Part shown: in pieces, positions 35,524 to 44,571 of the stretch
Layout: every line of letters begins with the position of its first letter
Numbering within the stretch: the stretch's first letter is position 1
Source of the DNA: Pseudothermotoga_B sp051235805
GTDB lineage: Bacteria > Thermotogota > Thermotogae > Thermotogales > DSM-5069
DNA length: 64,000 bases
Assembly: GCF_051235805.1 (NCBI RefSeq)
Contig: NZ_JBPNXV010000001.1
Coordinates: 1,178,001 to 1,242,000 of the forward strand
Direction: 5' to 3'
Notes under the pieces: generated by a model
The model's database searches: none
Seen by the model: only the letters and a program-made list of their open reading frames with translations
Told to the model about the DNA's origin: nothing
Translations under genes and position numbers: made by a program

Positions 35524-36929
35524 CTTTCTATCACCCAACACCCCTTTGCAGTTGCCACGACACAACCCCAGTCAAAAAATCTGATTCTGAGAACATCTTC
35601 AAAGGAACGCGGTTCATCGATGTAGAGGATCACCCGACCGCTATCCCAAACGGCAAGACCAATATGAGATCTTATCACGTAACCTTCTTGAGGTGATTTC
35701 AAGGTAATTATACCTTCTTTCCACACTCCAAAATCACTACATGGTTCCTCTGAAATAATCTGCCCGCTCTCGTCCATGATCAGAAGCTTGTTCTCAACAC
35801 CAAGATAAACCCTGTTTAGCCTCGCACTTATGCCCCATGCACCTGCAAAACGTTTTTCCCATAATAGTTTTCTCCTTTTCAAATCTATTGTCCTCAGATA
35901 GCCTGAAATATCAAGTACATAAAGTCTATCTCCTTCAACAGACCACTCAAGAACAGGTCCCGAAACTTTCATTGCCCAAGACTGATCTAAAGGTACGATC
36001 ACTCCGTTCGCTAAAACGAGCAACTCATTATGCCTTCCAAGAACTGTAGCATTTATCGGTAACCCGTCAACTTTCACGTTGATCACTTTAGCAACTAATT
36101 TGTCATCTATTACGTCGAAAGGTTCATCCGTGTAGAACGAACGCCCGTCCGGGAAAAGTATCTTGCCGTTTTCATAAGTTACAAAACCGTTGCTTGTTTT
36201 GTAAACCATCGAGGCGTTCTCGACAAAGAAAACAGGTTCCTCTATTTCCATGTCTCTGTCCACATAGACCGTTCTACCATAGAAGTTGTGAAAGCCTTCC
36301 TCGAGTAACAGAGCTTTGCCCCTCATGACCACCGAATGAACTCTCTTTTGAAAGACGAACTGTACTGGCTTTGGAACGGACGCCTTTCTTATCAGAATCT
36401 GATCTGCGATCTCAACCAGATAACCTTCTGTTGGCTTTTGAATGTTCCCAAAAATAACGGCAAGAGCCCCCTGTAGGGATTCGGAAAAACTCTCAACAGC
36501 CACTGTTTCACTGTGATGATATTCTCTGTACGAAATTTCGTAATGACAGAGATTCTGCAATGCTTCGACCCTCACCAACAAAACATCTCCTATGCCAACG
36601 AGCACACCGAGATCGCTGAGTTTTTTCTCTAAGATTTCTCTGTATTCGACGGCTCCATAGTACAAGAGTTGCACAACTGGCAATTGCAACCACCGAGAGA
36701 TAATCTGAAGATCTTCTTCGGTTGGTTCTGCGAACCCAAAATAGTAGACAACACCAAACTGGTCGTATTGGAAGAATTCTTGATTATTCAGGTTCACCTT
36801 CTTCAAATTCAAATCTGCGGCGATCAGAACTCCACAGAGTACAAGTACAAACCATGTGGCGGCGCCGTAGCTGGAGCCTGTGAACGATCTTTTAGCTCGA
36901 GTATCTCTTTGATTCTCTCTGGTTCCCAT
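35520..36929 (-). CDS. Membrane-anchored beta-propeller-like protein
   Basis: 469 aa. Basic cytoplasmic N-terminus, a helix WFVLVLCGVLIAA at residues 26-38, then an extracytoplasmic region. The last 200 residues repeat a PQQ/WD-like pattern (VEGDRLYVLDISGYLRTIDLKRR, RRKLLWEKRF, NKLLIMDESGQI). The ATG at 36929 is supported by GGTGGGAG 7 bases upstream, yet makes a 106-base overlap with truA in another frame. No closer start would leave the helix intact. Function unknown. Confidence 0.6.
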   Translation of the reverse strand: MGTRENQRDTRAKRSFTGSSYGAATWFVLVLCGVLIAADLNLKKVNLNNQEFFQYDQFGVVYYFGFAEPTEEDLQIISRWLQLPVVQLLYYGAVEYREILEKKLSDLGVLVGIGDVLLVRVEALQNLCHYEISYREYHHSETVAVESFSESLQGALAVIFGNIQKPTEGYLVEIADQILIRKASVPKPVQFVFQKRVHSVVMRGKALLLEEGFHNFYGRTVYVDRDMEIEEPVFFVENASMVYKTSNGFVTYENGKILFPDGRSFYTDEPFDVIDDKLVAKVINVKVDGLPINATVLGRHNELLVLANGVIVPLDQSWAMKVSGPVLEWSVEGDRLYVLDISGYLRTIDLKRRKLLWEKRFAGAWGISARLNRVYLGVENKLLIMDESGQIISEEPCSDFGVWKEGIITLKSPQEGYVIRSHIGLAVWDSGRVILYIDEPRSFEDVLRIRFFDWGCVVATAKGCWVIER

Positions 36930-37561
36930 TCGCCAACTCCCACCTTCACAAGTGCTCCCACCATATTTCTGACCATTCTTCTCAAGTATGATCTGCCTTC
37001 GACTCTGATCAGCAGAATCTTACCCCTTAATTTGACTATTCGTATACGATAAATAGTTCGTACCGTTGAGCGCTCTATACTGTCGCTCTTTGCAAAAGAT
37101 GTGAAGTCGTGTTCACCTTCGAGGAATTTCGCCGCCATTCTCATCCTTTCAACACTCAGATCATATGGGAACCACCACGCATAGTTCCTGATGAACAGAT
37201 TTGGTTCCTTTGAGTTGTATATGTAGTAGTGATAGATCCTTCTTTTTGCATCAAATCTCGGATGAAAACTCTCATCCACTTCGATAACCCTGCGCACATA
37301 AACATCGTCAGGTAAATTGGCATTCAAAGCGTTTTTCATACTTGTTGCATCAATCTCTATCGGACAGTTAAACATAATGATTTGTCCAACCGAATGAACA
37401 CCTGTGTCAGTTCTGCCAGCCGCAGCCGTGACGACCTTTTCCTTGAAGATTCTCTGTAACGCCTCTTCAAGAACGCCCTGAACAGTCCTCACCTCTCGCT
37501 GAATTTGAAAACCGTAGAACATGGTTCCATCGTACGAAACAACTGCCAGAAACTTCTTCAC
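36824..37561 (-). CDS. truA: tRNA pseudouridine(38-40) synthase TruA
   Basis: 245 aa. Catalytic Asp in AAAGRTDTGVHSVGQ, plus KKFLAVVSYDGTMFYGFQIQ at the start, FHPRFDAKRRIYHYYI and LRRMVRNMVGALVKVG. The GTG at 37561 is chosen because a longer open frame would run into the RNase P RNA; SD GAGAGTGA lies 7 bases upstream. The 3' end overlaps the propeller gene by 106 bases. Confidence 0.93.
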   Translation of the reverse strand: MKKFLAVVSYDGTMFYGFQIQREVRTVQGVLEEALQRIFKEKVVTAAAGRTDTGVHSVGQIIMFNCPIEIDATSMKNALNANLPDDVYVRRVIEVDESFHPRFDAKRRIYHYYIYNSKEPNLFIRNYAWWFPYDLSVERMRMAAKFLEGEHDFTSFAKSDSIERSTVRTIYRIRIVKLRGKILLIRVEGRSYLRRMVRNMVGALVKVGVGEWEPERIKEILELKDRSQAPATAPPHGLYLYSVEF

Positions 37562-37582
37562 TTTCTCATCACTCTCTTCAAA

Positions 37583-37918
37583 GTGGAGAGGAGCTGTAAG
37601 CCGGATTCTGTCATGGGCGGTCATCTATCTAGGAGGAACCTTTCGGTCCCTCTCGAGCGGCCTACCCGGGTTTATAGGGCGGGACCACCCAAACCCTGCT
37701 TGGCCTTGCTCCGAGTGGGGGTTACCGAGCCATCGGATTACTCCGATGCTGGTGAGCTCTTACCTCACCTTTCCACCCTTGCCTTCTATGGAAGGCGGTT
37801 TGAAGTCTCTATGGCCCTTACCGAGGATCACTCCTCCTGGGTGTTACCCAGCACTCCGTCCCTTGGAGTCCGGACTTTCCTCAAGCAGATTTGCCTGCGA
37901 CCACCCGCCCCTCTCCAC
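37583..37918 (-). ncRNA. rnpB: RNase P RNA (bacterial type A)
   Basis: Catalytic RNA that matures tRNA 5' ends. The transcript shows P1 closing pairs GTGGAGAG (37918-37911) with CTCTCCAC (37590-37583), the near-5' core GAGGAAAGTCCGGACTCC, and the 3' core GACAGAATCCGGCTTACAG. 336 bases, close to the T. maritima RNA. It sits 3 bases behind the fmt stop and 21 bases before the truA start, same strand. No convincing promoter was found just upstream, so it is probably processed from the operon transcript or driven from within fmt. Confidence 0.96.
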
Positions 37919-37921
37919 AGA

Positions 37922-38830
37922 CTATCCAAAACGATCTTTGATCTTTATCAGCCTACCGTTCAACGCCGATAAGAATGTTATCCTTCTTCTGGAAGGAAAC
38001 TGTAGTTCTGAGACGACCACTATTCCATCTGCCGTGGAAATATAGCCACCGTCTCCATCAACGTGCAAAACTGTTCCAGGCTCTTCTTTGGTTTCAACGT
38101 TCTCGATACGCTTTACCCCGAAGATCTTGACGGGTTCACCGTTGAAGAGGGTTCGAGCACCAGGATATGAGTCATAAGCTCTGACCTTGTCCTTAACCTC
38201 TTTGGCACTCCTGGAGAAATCGACCACAAGATCTTGGGAAGTTATCTTGGGTGCGTACGTTGCCCGTGATTCATCTTGTGGTTCTAGTGGAAATGACTCT
38301 GGCCTACTCAAAAAGTCTACCAAGGCATTTTTCCCAATCTCAATCAATCTTGACTCAAGCAGATCGAAGTTTTCATACTCTTCCACGGTGACTGGAATCT
38401 GTACAGCAACAGGACCGGCATCAAGCTCTCTTGAAAGCTTGAAGATGGTTATTCCAGTCACCTTTTCGCCATTTTCCAATGCACGCTGAATCGGGGCTGC
38501 CCCTCTGTACTTTGGCAACAGTGATGGATGCACGTTGTAAAAACCAAGTGGCAACAGATTCAGGTACTTCTCTTTAATCAATGCACCGTAAGCCACAACT
38601 ATACCTATGTCTGGCTTCAGCAGATCGATGGGCACGTCTTTGAGTCTTTCGAAAACAGCCAAGCCTCTTTTGATAGCCAGTTCTTTAGTGGGGCTGTGCA
38701 CAGTCTTTCGACCTCTACCAGAAGGTTTGTCTGGTTGTGTGACAACTCCTACGACGTTGTATCCGTGCTCCAAAATGGCTTCCAAATGCTTTGAAGCGTA
38801 TTCTGGTGTGCCAAAGAAGATTATTCTCAT
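37922..38830 (-). CDS. fmt: Methionyl-tRNA formyltransferase
   Basis: Formylates initiator Met-tRNA. 302 aa from the ATG at 38830, which overlaps the def stop (ATGA); no separate SD, so translation is coupled. RIIFFGTPEYASKHLE start, formyl-donor site VAYGALI with NVHPSLLPKYRGAAPIQRAL (catalytic Asn, His) and DAGPV. OB-fold C-domain present. Partner of Def and followed directly by rnpB. Confidence 0.95.
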   Translation of the reverse strand: MRIIFFGTPEYASKHLEAILEHGYNVVGVVTQPDKPSGRGRKTVHSPTKELAIKRGLAVFERLKDVPIDLLKPDIGIVVAYGALIKEKYLNLLPLGFYNVHPSLLPKYRGAAPIQRALENGEKVTGITIFKLSRELDAGPVAVQIPVTVEEYENFDLLESRLIEIGKNALVDFLSRPESFPLEPQDESRATYAPKITSQDLVVDFSRSAKEVKDKVRAYDSYPGARTLFNGEPVKIFGVKRIENVETKEEPGTVLHVDGDGGYISTADGIVVVSELQFPSRRRITFLSALNGRLIKIKDRFG

Positions 38831-39339
38831 GGTTTGTTGGTCGAACAAGCTTTCTTAGATTGTTTTATAATGCTGGACAATTTCTCTCTTATGGCAAATC
38901 TCCTTGCCGCTGGGATTAAATCTATAAAAAGCACACCATCCAGATGATCGTACTCATGTTGTGCAACTCTGGCGCTGTAATCAGTCAGTCTTTCTTCGAT
39001 TTCCTTTCCGTTCAAGTCAAGATATCTGATGACGATTCCATTGCTCCTCTCAACATCCTCGAAGACCTCCGGTATACTCAAGCACCCTTCTTCAGCTGTA
39101 TTGGTCTGTTCGCTTTTGAAGACTATCACTGGGTTTATAAATGTCCTTGGTGTACCATCATCCATCACGAAGATGCGCAAAGAAACTCCCAGTTGAGGAG
39201 CAGCAAGACCTATACCGTCCGTTGCGTACATCACGTCGAAGAGTTCTTTGACCAAAGCTTTCACGTTGTCATCTATAAGCTCAACTTCCTTTGCCCTTTT
39301 TCTCAAAACGGGATCACCCAAAAGTCTTATTTTTCTCAT
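38827..39339 (-). CDS. def: Peptide deformylase
   Basis: Removes N-formyl groups from new proteins. 170 aa. All three motifs: GIGLAAPQLG, EEGCLSIP (metal Cys) and QHEYDHLDG (metal His pair, catalytic Glu). ATG at 39339 with AGGAGG six bases before. Overlaps surE by 26 bases and fmt by four. Confidence 0.96.
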   Translation of the reverse strand: MRKIRLLGDPVLRKRAKEVELIDDNVKALVKELFDVMYATDGIGLAAPQLGVSLRIFVMDDGTPRTFINPVIVFKSEQTNTAEEGCLSIPEVFEDVERSNGIVIRYLDLNGKEIEERLTDYSARVAQHEYDHLDGVLFIDLIPAARRFAIREKLSSIIKQSKKACSTNKP

Positions 39340-40078
39340 TTTCAACCTCCTTTAACTTCAACAGAACTCTTTCACTGTTCATGAAAACAGTTATCGGTGT
39401 GATTGAGACATAGCCTTCTTTGATTGCTTTGTAATCACAATCAGATGTTGGATCGTCTTCTATGATATCCCCGTACATCCAGTAATAGGTGTTGCCAGCA
39501 GGATCGGTCCTCGCTTCAAACCTGTCTGCGTACCTTCTCGTGCTCTGTCTTGTTGCTCTCCATCCTTTTATGATACCTTTTGGAAAGTTTATGTTCAAGG
39601 CTGTGAAGGGTTCAAGGATGGCAAAATCAAAATCACTTATGAACCTTTCCACAAAAAATGCCGCATCATGATAATCATAATTCTTCTCCATTGGTGCAGA
39701 GACCGCGATAGAAGGTATACCTAATAATGCACCCTCCAAAGCACCCGAAACGGTACCTGAGTAGATGACGTCAGTACCGAGGTTGTGACCGATATTTATA
39801 CCACTTATGACCAGGTTGATTTGTTCTTTTGAGAGAACTTCAACGCCTATTTTCACGCAGTCTGCGGGAGTCCCAGTTGTTGCGTAAACTGGGAAGTCCT
39901 CGACGACTTTTATCCTCTTAGCCCATATTGGCATTCGAACTGTTATTGCATGTCCTGTTGCGCTTTGTTCAGATTCTGGTGCAACCACGAGAATGTCATG
40001 TTTTTTGTGCAAAACCTGTGCGAGTGTTAACAGACCAGGAGAAGTCACACCATCATCGTTCGTCAACAGTATTCTCAC
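39314..40078 (-). CDS. surE: 5'/3'-nucleotidase SurE
   Basis: 254 aa. Metal-dependent nucleoside monophosphate phosphatase. MRILLTNDDGVTSPGL (DD metal pair), VVAPESEQSATGHAIT, GTPADCVKIG and SGINIGHNLGTDVIYSGTVSGALEG are all present. First gene of the leftward translation operon; divergent from the small membrane protein at 40.2 kb. Confidence 0.95.
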   Translation of the reverse strand: MRILLTNDDGVTSPGLLTLAQVLHKKHDILVVAPESEQSATGHAITVRMPIWAKRIKVVEDFPVYATTGTPADCVKIGVEVLSKEQINLVISGINIGHNLGTDVIYSGTVSGALEGALLGIPSIAVSAPMEKNYDYHDAAFFVERFISDFDFAILEPFTALNINFPKGIIKGWRATRQSTRRYADRFEARTDPAGNTYYWMYGDIIEDDPTSDCDYKAIKEGYVSITPITVFMNSERVLLKLKEVENEKNKTFG

Positions 40079-40167
40079 AACTTCACCTCTTTTTCATTTT
40101 ACCACGCTTGTTGGAAAGAAAGAGCGGAAGGGAGATTGTTTCTGATTGTGTTACAATCTTTTAGGAG

Positions 40168-40515
40168 GTGCTGATTGTCTTCAACTTTGCCATCTTTTTG
40201 ATAGCAATCGGGGCAATCTTTGTCGTGAGTGCCCTTGGATATCTGCAGATCACTTTCGGAAGGTTTTTCTCGATACTTTTCGCGGTCATATTCCTTTATT
40301 CTGGTGTCAGTGCAATTATTAGAAGAGGTTTTCCTTCGGGATTGATATCTTTGAGCATAGCATCTTTGATCTTGCTTAACGCTTTTCGGATCTGTTCTCT
40401 TGGTTTATGGAGATCTGTCGCGATAGTGGTCGGTGTTGCTCTCATAGAATTGGGAATCAAAATAGTAAAGATTCATAAGCAAAGAAGTCGATGGGACTTT
40501 CGTGACTTTGTGTGA
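40168..40515 (+). CDS. Small four-helix membrane protein, start uncertain
   Basis: 115 codons from the GTG at 40168, about four hydrophobic helices and a basic tail (KQRSRWDFRDFV), like short LiaI/DUF5668-type proteins. The SD AGGAGG (40163-40168) is too close to the GTG and to the CTG at 40171. An ATT at 40174 (5 bases away) would be in frame, while the well-spaced TTG at 40175 is in another frame that stops after eight codons. Just upstream of mnmG. Function unknown. Confidence 0.6.
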   Translation: MLIVFNFAIFLIAIGAIFVVSALGYLQITFGRFFSILFAVIFLYSGVSAIIRRGFPSGLISLSIASLILLNAFRICSLGLWRSVAIVVGVALIELGIKIVKIHKQRSRWDFRDFV

Positions 40516-40528
40516 GAGGTGATCTGTC

Positions 40529-42403
40529 CTGGTCTATGAAGATTTCGATGTAGTCGTCGTAGGTGGTGGGCACGCTGGTGTAGAAGCGGCATTGGCAACA
40601 GCGCGACTTGGCTTTAAGACAATTTTACTCACATCAAATCCCGACAGAATCGCGTGGACACCCTGTAACCCTGCGATGGGAGGACCTGCAAAAGGCATTG
40701 TTGCAAGAGAAGTAGATGCCCTTGGTGGTGAAATCGCGAAGATAACCGACAAAACGATGATAAACATCAGAATGCTCAACACGAGCAAAGGAGCTTCTGT
40801 GAGGGCTCTTCGCGCTCAAATTGATAAGTATGCTTACACTCAGATGATGAAGAAAACGTTAGAAGAAACAGAGAATCTCTATCTGAAATACTCTCAGGTT
40901 CATGAGATAATCGTTGAAGATGGGAAAGTTAAGGGTGTTGTTGACACACTTAAGATCTGCTACAACGCCAAAGCAGTTATAATCACCACAGGTACCTTCC
41001 TCAACGGCAAGATCTTCATCGGGAGAGACGTCTTTGAAGCAGGTAGGCTTGGTGATTTTCCTTCCAAGGGCCTATCAGAGTCTTTGACTAAGTGTGGAGT
41101 AAGACTCGGCAGGTTCAAGACAGGCACACCAGCAAGGATACTGGGTAGATCAATAGATTTTTCCAAGATGAAAAGGCAAGATACCGCAGATGAGCCGCTG
41201 TGTTTCTCTCATTTTCATGAACCTGTCGTGCTTTCAAAAGATTATCCGTGTTGGTTAACTTACACAAATGAAAAGACTCATCGCATAATCAATGAAAATC
41301 TTTCCTTCTCACCGCTGTATGGAGATGTAAGACTCATCGTCGGCAAGGGTCCACGTTATTGTCCTTCGATAGAAGACAAGGTAGTCAAATTTCCGGACCG
41401 AAACGCCCATCAGATCTTTGTCGAACCCGAGGGAAAAACGACAACCGAATACTATTTGAACGGTTTGAGTACCAGTCTACCCTACGAGGTACAGATAAAA
41501 ATCATCAGATCGATTGTAGGTCTTGAAGACGCACAGATCACACGACCTGCGTACGCAATAGAGTACGATTATGTTGACCCAACTCAGCTCTATCACACAT
41601 TGGAGAGTAAAGTTGTGGAAAATCTGTACTTTGCAGGGCAGATCAACGGCACCAGTGGTTATGAAGAGGCTGCTGGGCAAGGACTACTGGCTGGTATAAA
41701 TGCCGCCTTAAAGCTCAAGGGTGAAAACCAAATAGTTCTTGGCAGATCAGAAGCTTATATAGGAGTCATGATCGATGATCTGGTGACCAAAGGAGTCGAT
41801 GAGCCTTACAGATTGTTGACTTCTCGTGCAGAATACAGGTTATTGCTCAGACACGACAACGCTCATCTGAGACTTTCTAAGAAGGGGTATCAAGTCGGAT
41901 TAATACCAAAATGGTTCTACGAAAGAGTCCTTTCATTGGAAAACAGCATCAAAGTGCATACAGATAGGTTGAAATCTCTGGTTATCAGACCCACCGGACA
42001 GGTCAACGACTTGCTTGTTGCCATGGGAACACAGCCTCTGCGTCAGCCAACCAATCTCATTCAGTTGCTCAAAAGGCCCCAGATTACTTATGCGCAGCTG
42101 AAGATCTTCGATCCAACTCCTATTGATGATCCTGAGGTGATAGAGCAGATTGAGTTGAACGCAAAATATGAGGATTATATTGAACGAATGCTTGAAGAGA
42201 TAAGAGTCTTACAGAATCTGCAAGCAGTAACTATTCCAAAGGATCTCGACTATAGAAAAATAGTAAACTTGTCTACAGAAGCAGCTGAGAAATTAAGCCG
42301 CGTTCGTCCCTCAAACATCCTCGAGGTTTCTCGTATTCCCGGAATAACCCCAGCGGATGTCACGGCACTCGTGACATACTTAGAGTCGTTTCGCTCTGAA
42401 TGA
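40529..42403 (+). CDS. mnmG: tRNA uridine 5-carboxymethylaminomethyl modification enzyme MnmG (CTG start)
   Basis: FAD enzyme that with MnmE modifies wobble U34. Conventional starts (first TTG at 40592) would delete the FAD Rossmann motif VVVGGGHAGVEAA. Reading back, an in-frame TGA stands at 40520-40522 inside the SD AGAGGTGA (40515-40522). The only sensible initiator is the CTG at 40529, six bases after it, giving VYEDFDVVVVGGGHAG. 624 aa, normal length. NPAMGGPAKG, FKTGTPARI, LYFAGQINGTSGYEEAAGQG and SRAEYRLLLRHDNAH are all present. Confidence 0.92.
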   Translation: MVYEDFDVVVVGGGHAGVEAALATARLGFKTILLTSNPDRIAWTPCNPAMGGPAKGIVAREVDALGGEIAKITDKTMINIRMLNTSKGASVRALRAQIDKYAYTQMMKKTLEETENLYLKYSQVHEIIVEDGKVKGVVDTLKICYNAKAVIITTGTFLNGKIFIGRDVFEAGRLGDFPSKGLSESLTKCGVRLGRFKTGTPARILGRSIDFSKMKRQDTADEPLCFSHFHEPVVLSKDYPCWLTYTNEKTHRIINENLSFSPLYGDVRLIVGKGPRYCPSIEDKVVKFPDRNAHQIFVEPEGKTTTEYYLNGLSTSLPYEVQIKIIRSIVGLEDAQITRPAYAIEYDYVDPTQLYHTLESKVVENLYFAGQINGTSGYEEAAGQGLLAGINAALKLKGENQIVLGRSEAYIGVMIDDLVTKGVDEPYRLLTSRAEYRLLLRHDNAHLRLSKKGYQVGLIPKWFYERVLSLENSIKVHTDRLKSLVIRPTGQVNDLLVAMGTQPLRQPTNLIQLLKRPQITYAQLKIFDPTPIDDPEVIEQIELNAKYEDYIERMLEEIRVLQNLQAVTIPKDLDYRKIVNLSTEAAEKLSRVRPSNILEVSRIPGITPADVTALVTYLESFRSE

Positions 42404-42432
42404 TACAATATCACTAAAGAGGCGAAGGCAAG

Positions 42433-44571
42433 ATGGCAGATTCAATTGAGGTCGCTAAACAGATACTCTCCTTGGCAGGCAAATTCTCCGAAGAAGATGT
42501 CAAACTTCTCGCGAAAGCATATAATGTCGCTTTGTATGCTCACGAGAATTATTATCGTGACTCAGGTGAGCCTTTTATCGCTCACCCCGTCGAAGTCTGC
42601 AGGATCTTGGCTCAAATGAATGTGGATATTCAAACACTCGTGTCTGCAATGCTACACGATGCCGTGGAAGACAGTGACGGGAAGGTCAAAATCGAAGATG
42701 TCGAGAGAGAATTTGGCAAGCAGATTGCCAGAATTGTAGACGGAGTTACAAAGGTTAGCAGACTGAATGCCCCTGTTGGCACAACTGACTCAAAACTCAA
42801 GTTGGAAACCATTCAGAAAATGCTTTTCGCGATGGCTGAAGACATCAGAGTTATCTTTGTTAAGCTGGCAGACAGATTACACAATATGAGAACTATTGAG
42901 TTCGTCAAAGATGAAGCAAAGAAGATCTACAAAGCCAAAGAGACTCTTGAAATATATGCACCTATTGCACACAAGATGGGCATATACTCGATAAAATGGG
43001 AACTCGAAGACCTTGCCTTCAAAGTGCTCAACAGAAATGAATACAACAGGATGAAATCCCTCGTTGCAGAAAAAAAGAAGGAGAGAGAACAGAGGATAAA
43101 GGAATATGTACAGACTCTCGAAAAAGCTCTTCGCGATAACGAGATTGACGGATACGTTGAAGGGCGGTTCAAACACTACTACGGAATATGGCAAAAGTTG
43201 AGAGAAAAGGGAAAGAGCTTCAACGAAATCTATGATCTATTTGGAATTCGCGCTATTGTCAACGATGTTCCCACTTGTTATAGCGTTCTGGGAGTTGTTC
43301 ACAGTATATGGAAACCACTACCGGGCAGAATAAAGGACTATATCGCTTCGCCAAAATCCAATGGTTACAGGTCTTTGCACACCACGGTGATCACAGGATA
43401 CGGAGAACCTCTTGAAGTTCAAATCAGAGACAAAGAGATGCACGCTGAAGCAGAATATGGCTTGATTGCCCACTGGATTTACAAGAACGGCGTTAATGTC
43501 AAAACAATGCAAAAATGGGTTAGTCAGCTTCTCGAGTGGAGAAAGGAACTGACCAGAGATTTTTCGGGTTTAGAGGAATTCAAGAAAGAGCTTCAGTTGG
43601 ACGAAGTCTTTGTCTTCACTCCCAAGGGTGAAGTGAAACACCTACCGGCTGGTGCTACACCGATAGATTTTGCTTATTCTATTCACACAGATGTTGGGCA
43701 TAGATTCACGGGGGCGAAGGTGAATGGAAAACTGGTGCCAATCAGCTATTTGCTCAAAAATGGTGACTTGGTTGAAATAATCATTGGAAAAACTGCAAAA
43801 CCGAGTCTTGATTGGCTTAAGTATGCCAAATCACCTCGTACAAAAGCAAAGATAAGAAAATATTTTCGTGAACAGTTGCAGAATGAGCTGATGGAAAGAG
43901 GAAAGGATGTTTTCAGACGTGTCAGTAAGAGGCTTTCAAAGTCCATGGAAGAGATCATGGACTCCGAGTTAGTAAAGAAATACCTCCAGAATCAAGGAAT
44001 CTCCGAAGAAGAGTTTTACAGTCGCATCGGTGAAGGCACCATTACCTACGGTGAATTGATCAACTTGCTCACGCCTTTGGTTGAAAAAACTCAACCAAAG
44101 GCACAAGAAGAGAAAAGAAAACCGCGAAGTCCATTATCGACAATCGAAGTTTCTGGGTTAAAGAACATCGAGATACACATGGGAAAATGTTGCGGACCTG
44201 TATTTGGTGATGAGATAATCGGAGTGATTGGAAAAAGAGGACTGACAATACACAGGGTGAACTGTTCGAACATTAAACACGTAGAAACTGATAGAATCTT
44301 CGAAGCTCGATGGAATAAAGACGTTCAAAGCAAGTACGAAACTACTTTGCGAGTAACGACAAGAGAAAAAGCCGATGTCGGTATGTTCGTACAGTTGCTC
44401 GAAAACAAGGGAATATCAGTTTTGGGAGTGCCATTCATGACCTCGAGGAAAACCTATTCGATAATCTCTCTTAACATTTTGGTGAGCGATCTCAGACAAT
44501 TGGAGGAAGCGAAAAAAACGCTCGAAGGCGTTAACACTGTCATGCTGGTTGAAAGGGGGAAACTCAGCTGA
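42433..44571 (+). CDS. Bifunctional (p)ppGpp synthetase/hydrolase RelA/SpoT
   Basis: 712 aa. Hydrolase domain with HP and HDAVED (metal site) intact; synthetase domain with GRIKDYIASPKSNGYRSLHT and EVQIRDKEMHAEAEYGLIAHW; TGS domain (VFVFTPKGEVKHLPAGATP); C-terminal ACT. The activity-type motif that reads RxKD in bifunctional enzymes and ExDD in RelA is RFKH here, so it leans to the bifunctional class. ATG start after AGAGGCGAAGG. Stop overlaps the dtd CTG start (CTGA). Confidence 0.95.
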   Translation: MADSIEVAKQILSLAGKFSEEDVKLLAKAYNVALYAHENYYRDSGEPFIAHPVEVCRILAQMNVDIQTLVSAMLHDAVEDSDGKVKIEDVEREFGKQIARIVDGVTKVSRLNAPVGTTDSKLKLETIQKMLFAMAEDIRVIFVKLADRLHNMRTIEFVKDEAKKIYKAKETLEIYAPIAHKMGIYSIKWELEDLAFKVLNRNEYNRMKSLVAEKKKEREQRIKEYVQTLEKALRDNEIDGYVEGRFKHYYGIWQKLREKGKSFNEIYDLFGIRAIVNDVPTCYSVLGVVHSIWKPLPGRIKDYIASPKSNGYRSLHTTVITGYGEPLEVQIRDKEMHAEAEYGLIAHWIYKNGVNVKTMQKWVSQLLEWRKELTRDFSGLEEFKKELQLDEVFVFTPKGEVKHLPAGATPIDFAYSIHTDVGHRFTGAKVNGKLVPISYLLKNGDLVEIIIGKTAKPSLDWLKYAKSPRTKAKIRKYFREQLQNELMERGKDVFRRVSKRLSKSMEEIMDSELVKKYLQNQGISEEEFYSRIGEGTITYGELINLLTPLVEKTQPKAQEEKRKPRSPLSTIEVSGLKNIEIHMGKCCGPVFGDEIIGVIGKRGLTIHRVNCSNIKHVETDRIFEARWNKDVQSKYETTLRVTTREKADVGMFVQLLENKGISVLGVPFMTSRKTYSIISLNILVSDLRQLEEAKKTLEGVNTVMLVERGKLS

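Noticed and set aside
37562..37624. N-terminal extension of truA to an ATG at 37624
   Set aside because: It would translate the 3' end of RNase P RNA; the conserved TruA start begins at the GTG 37561.
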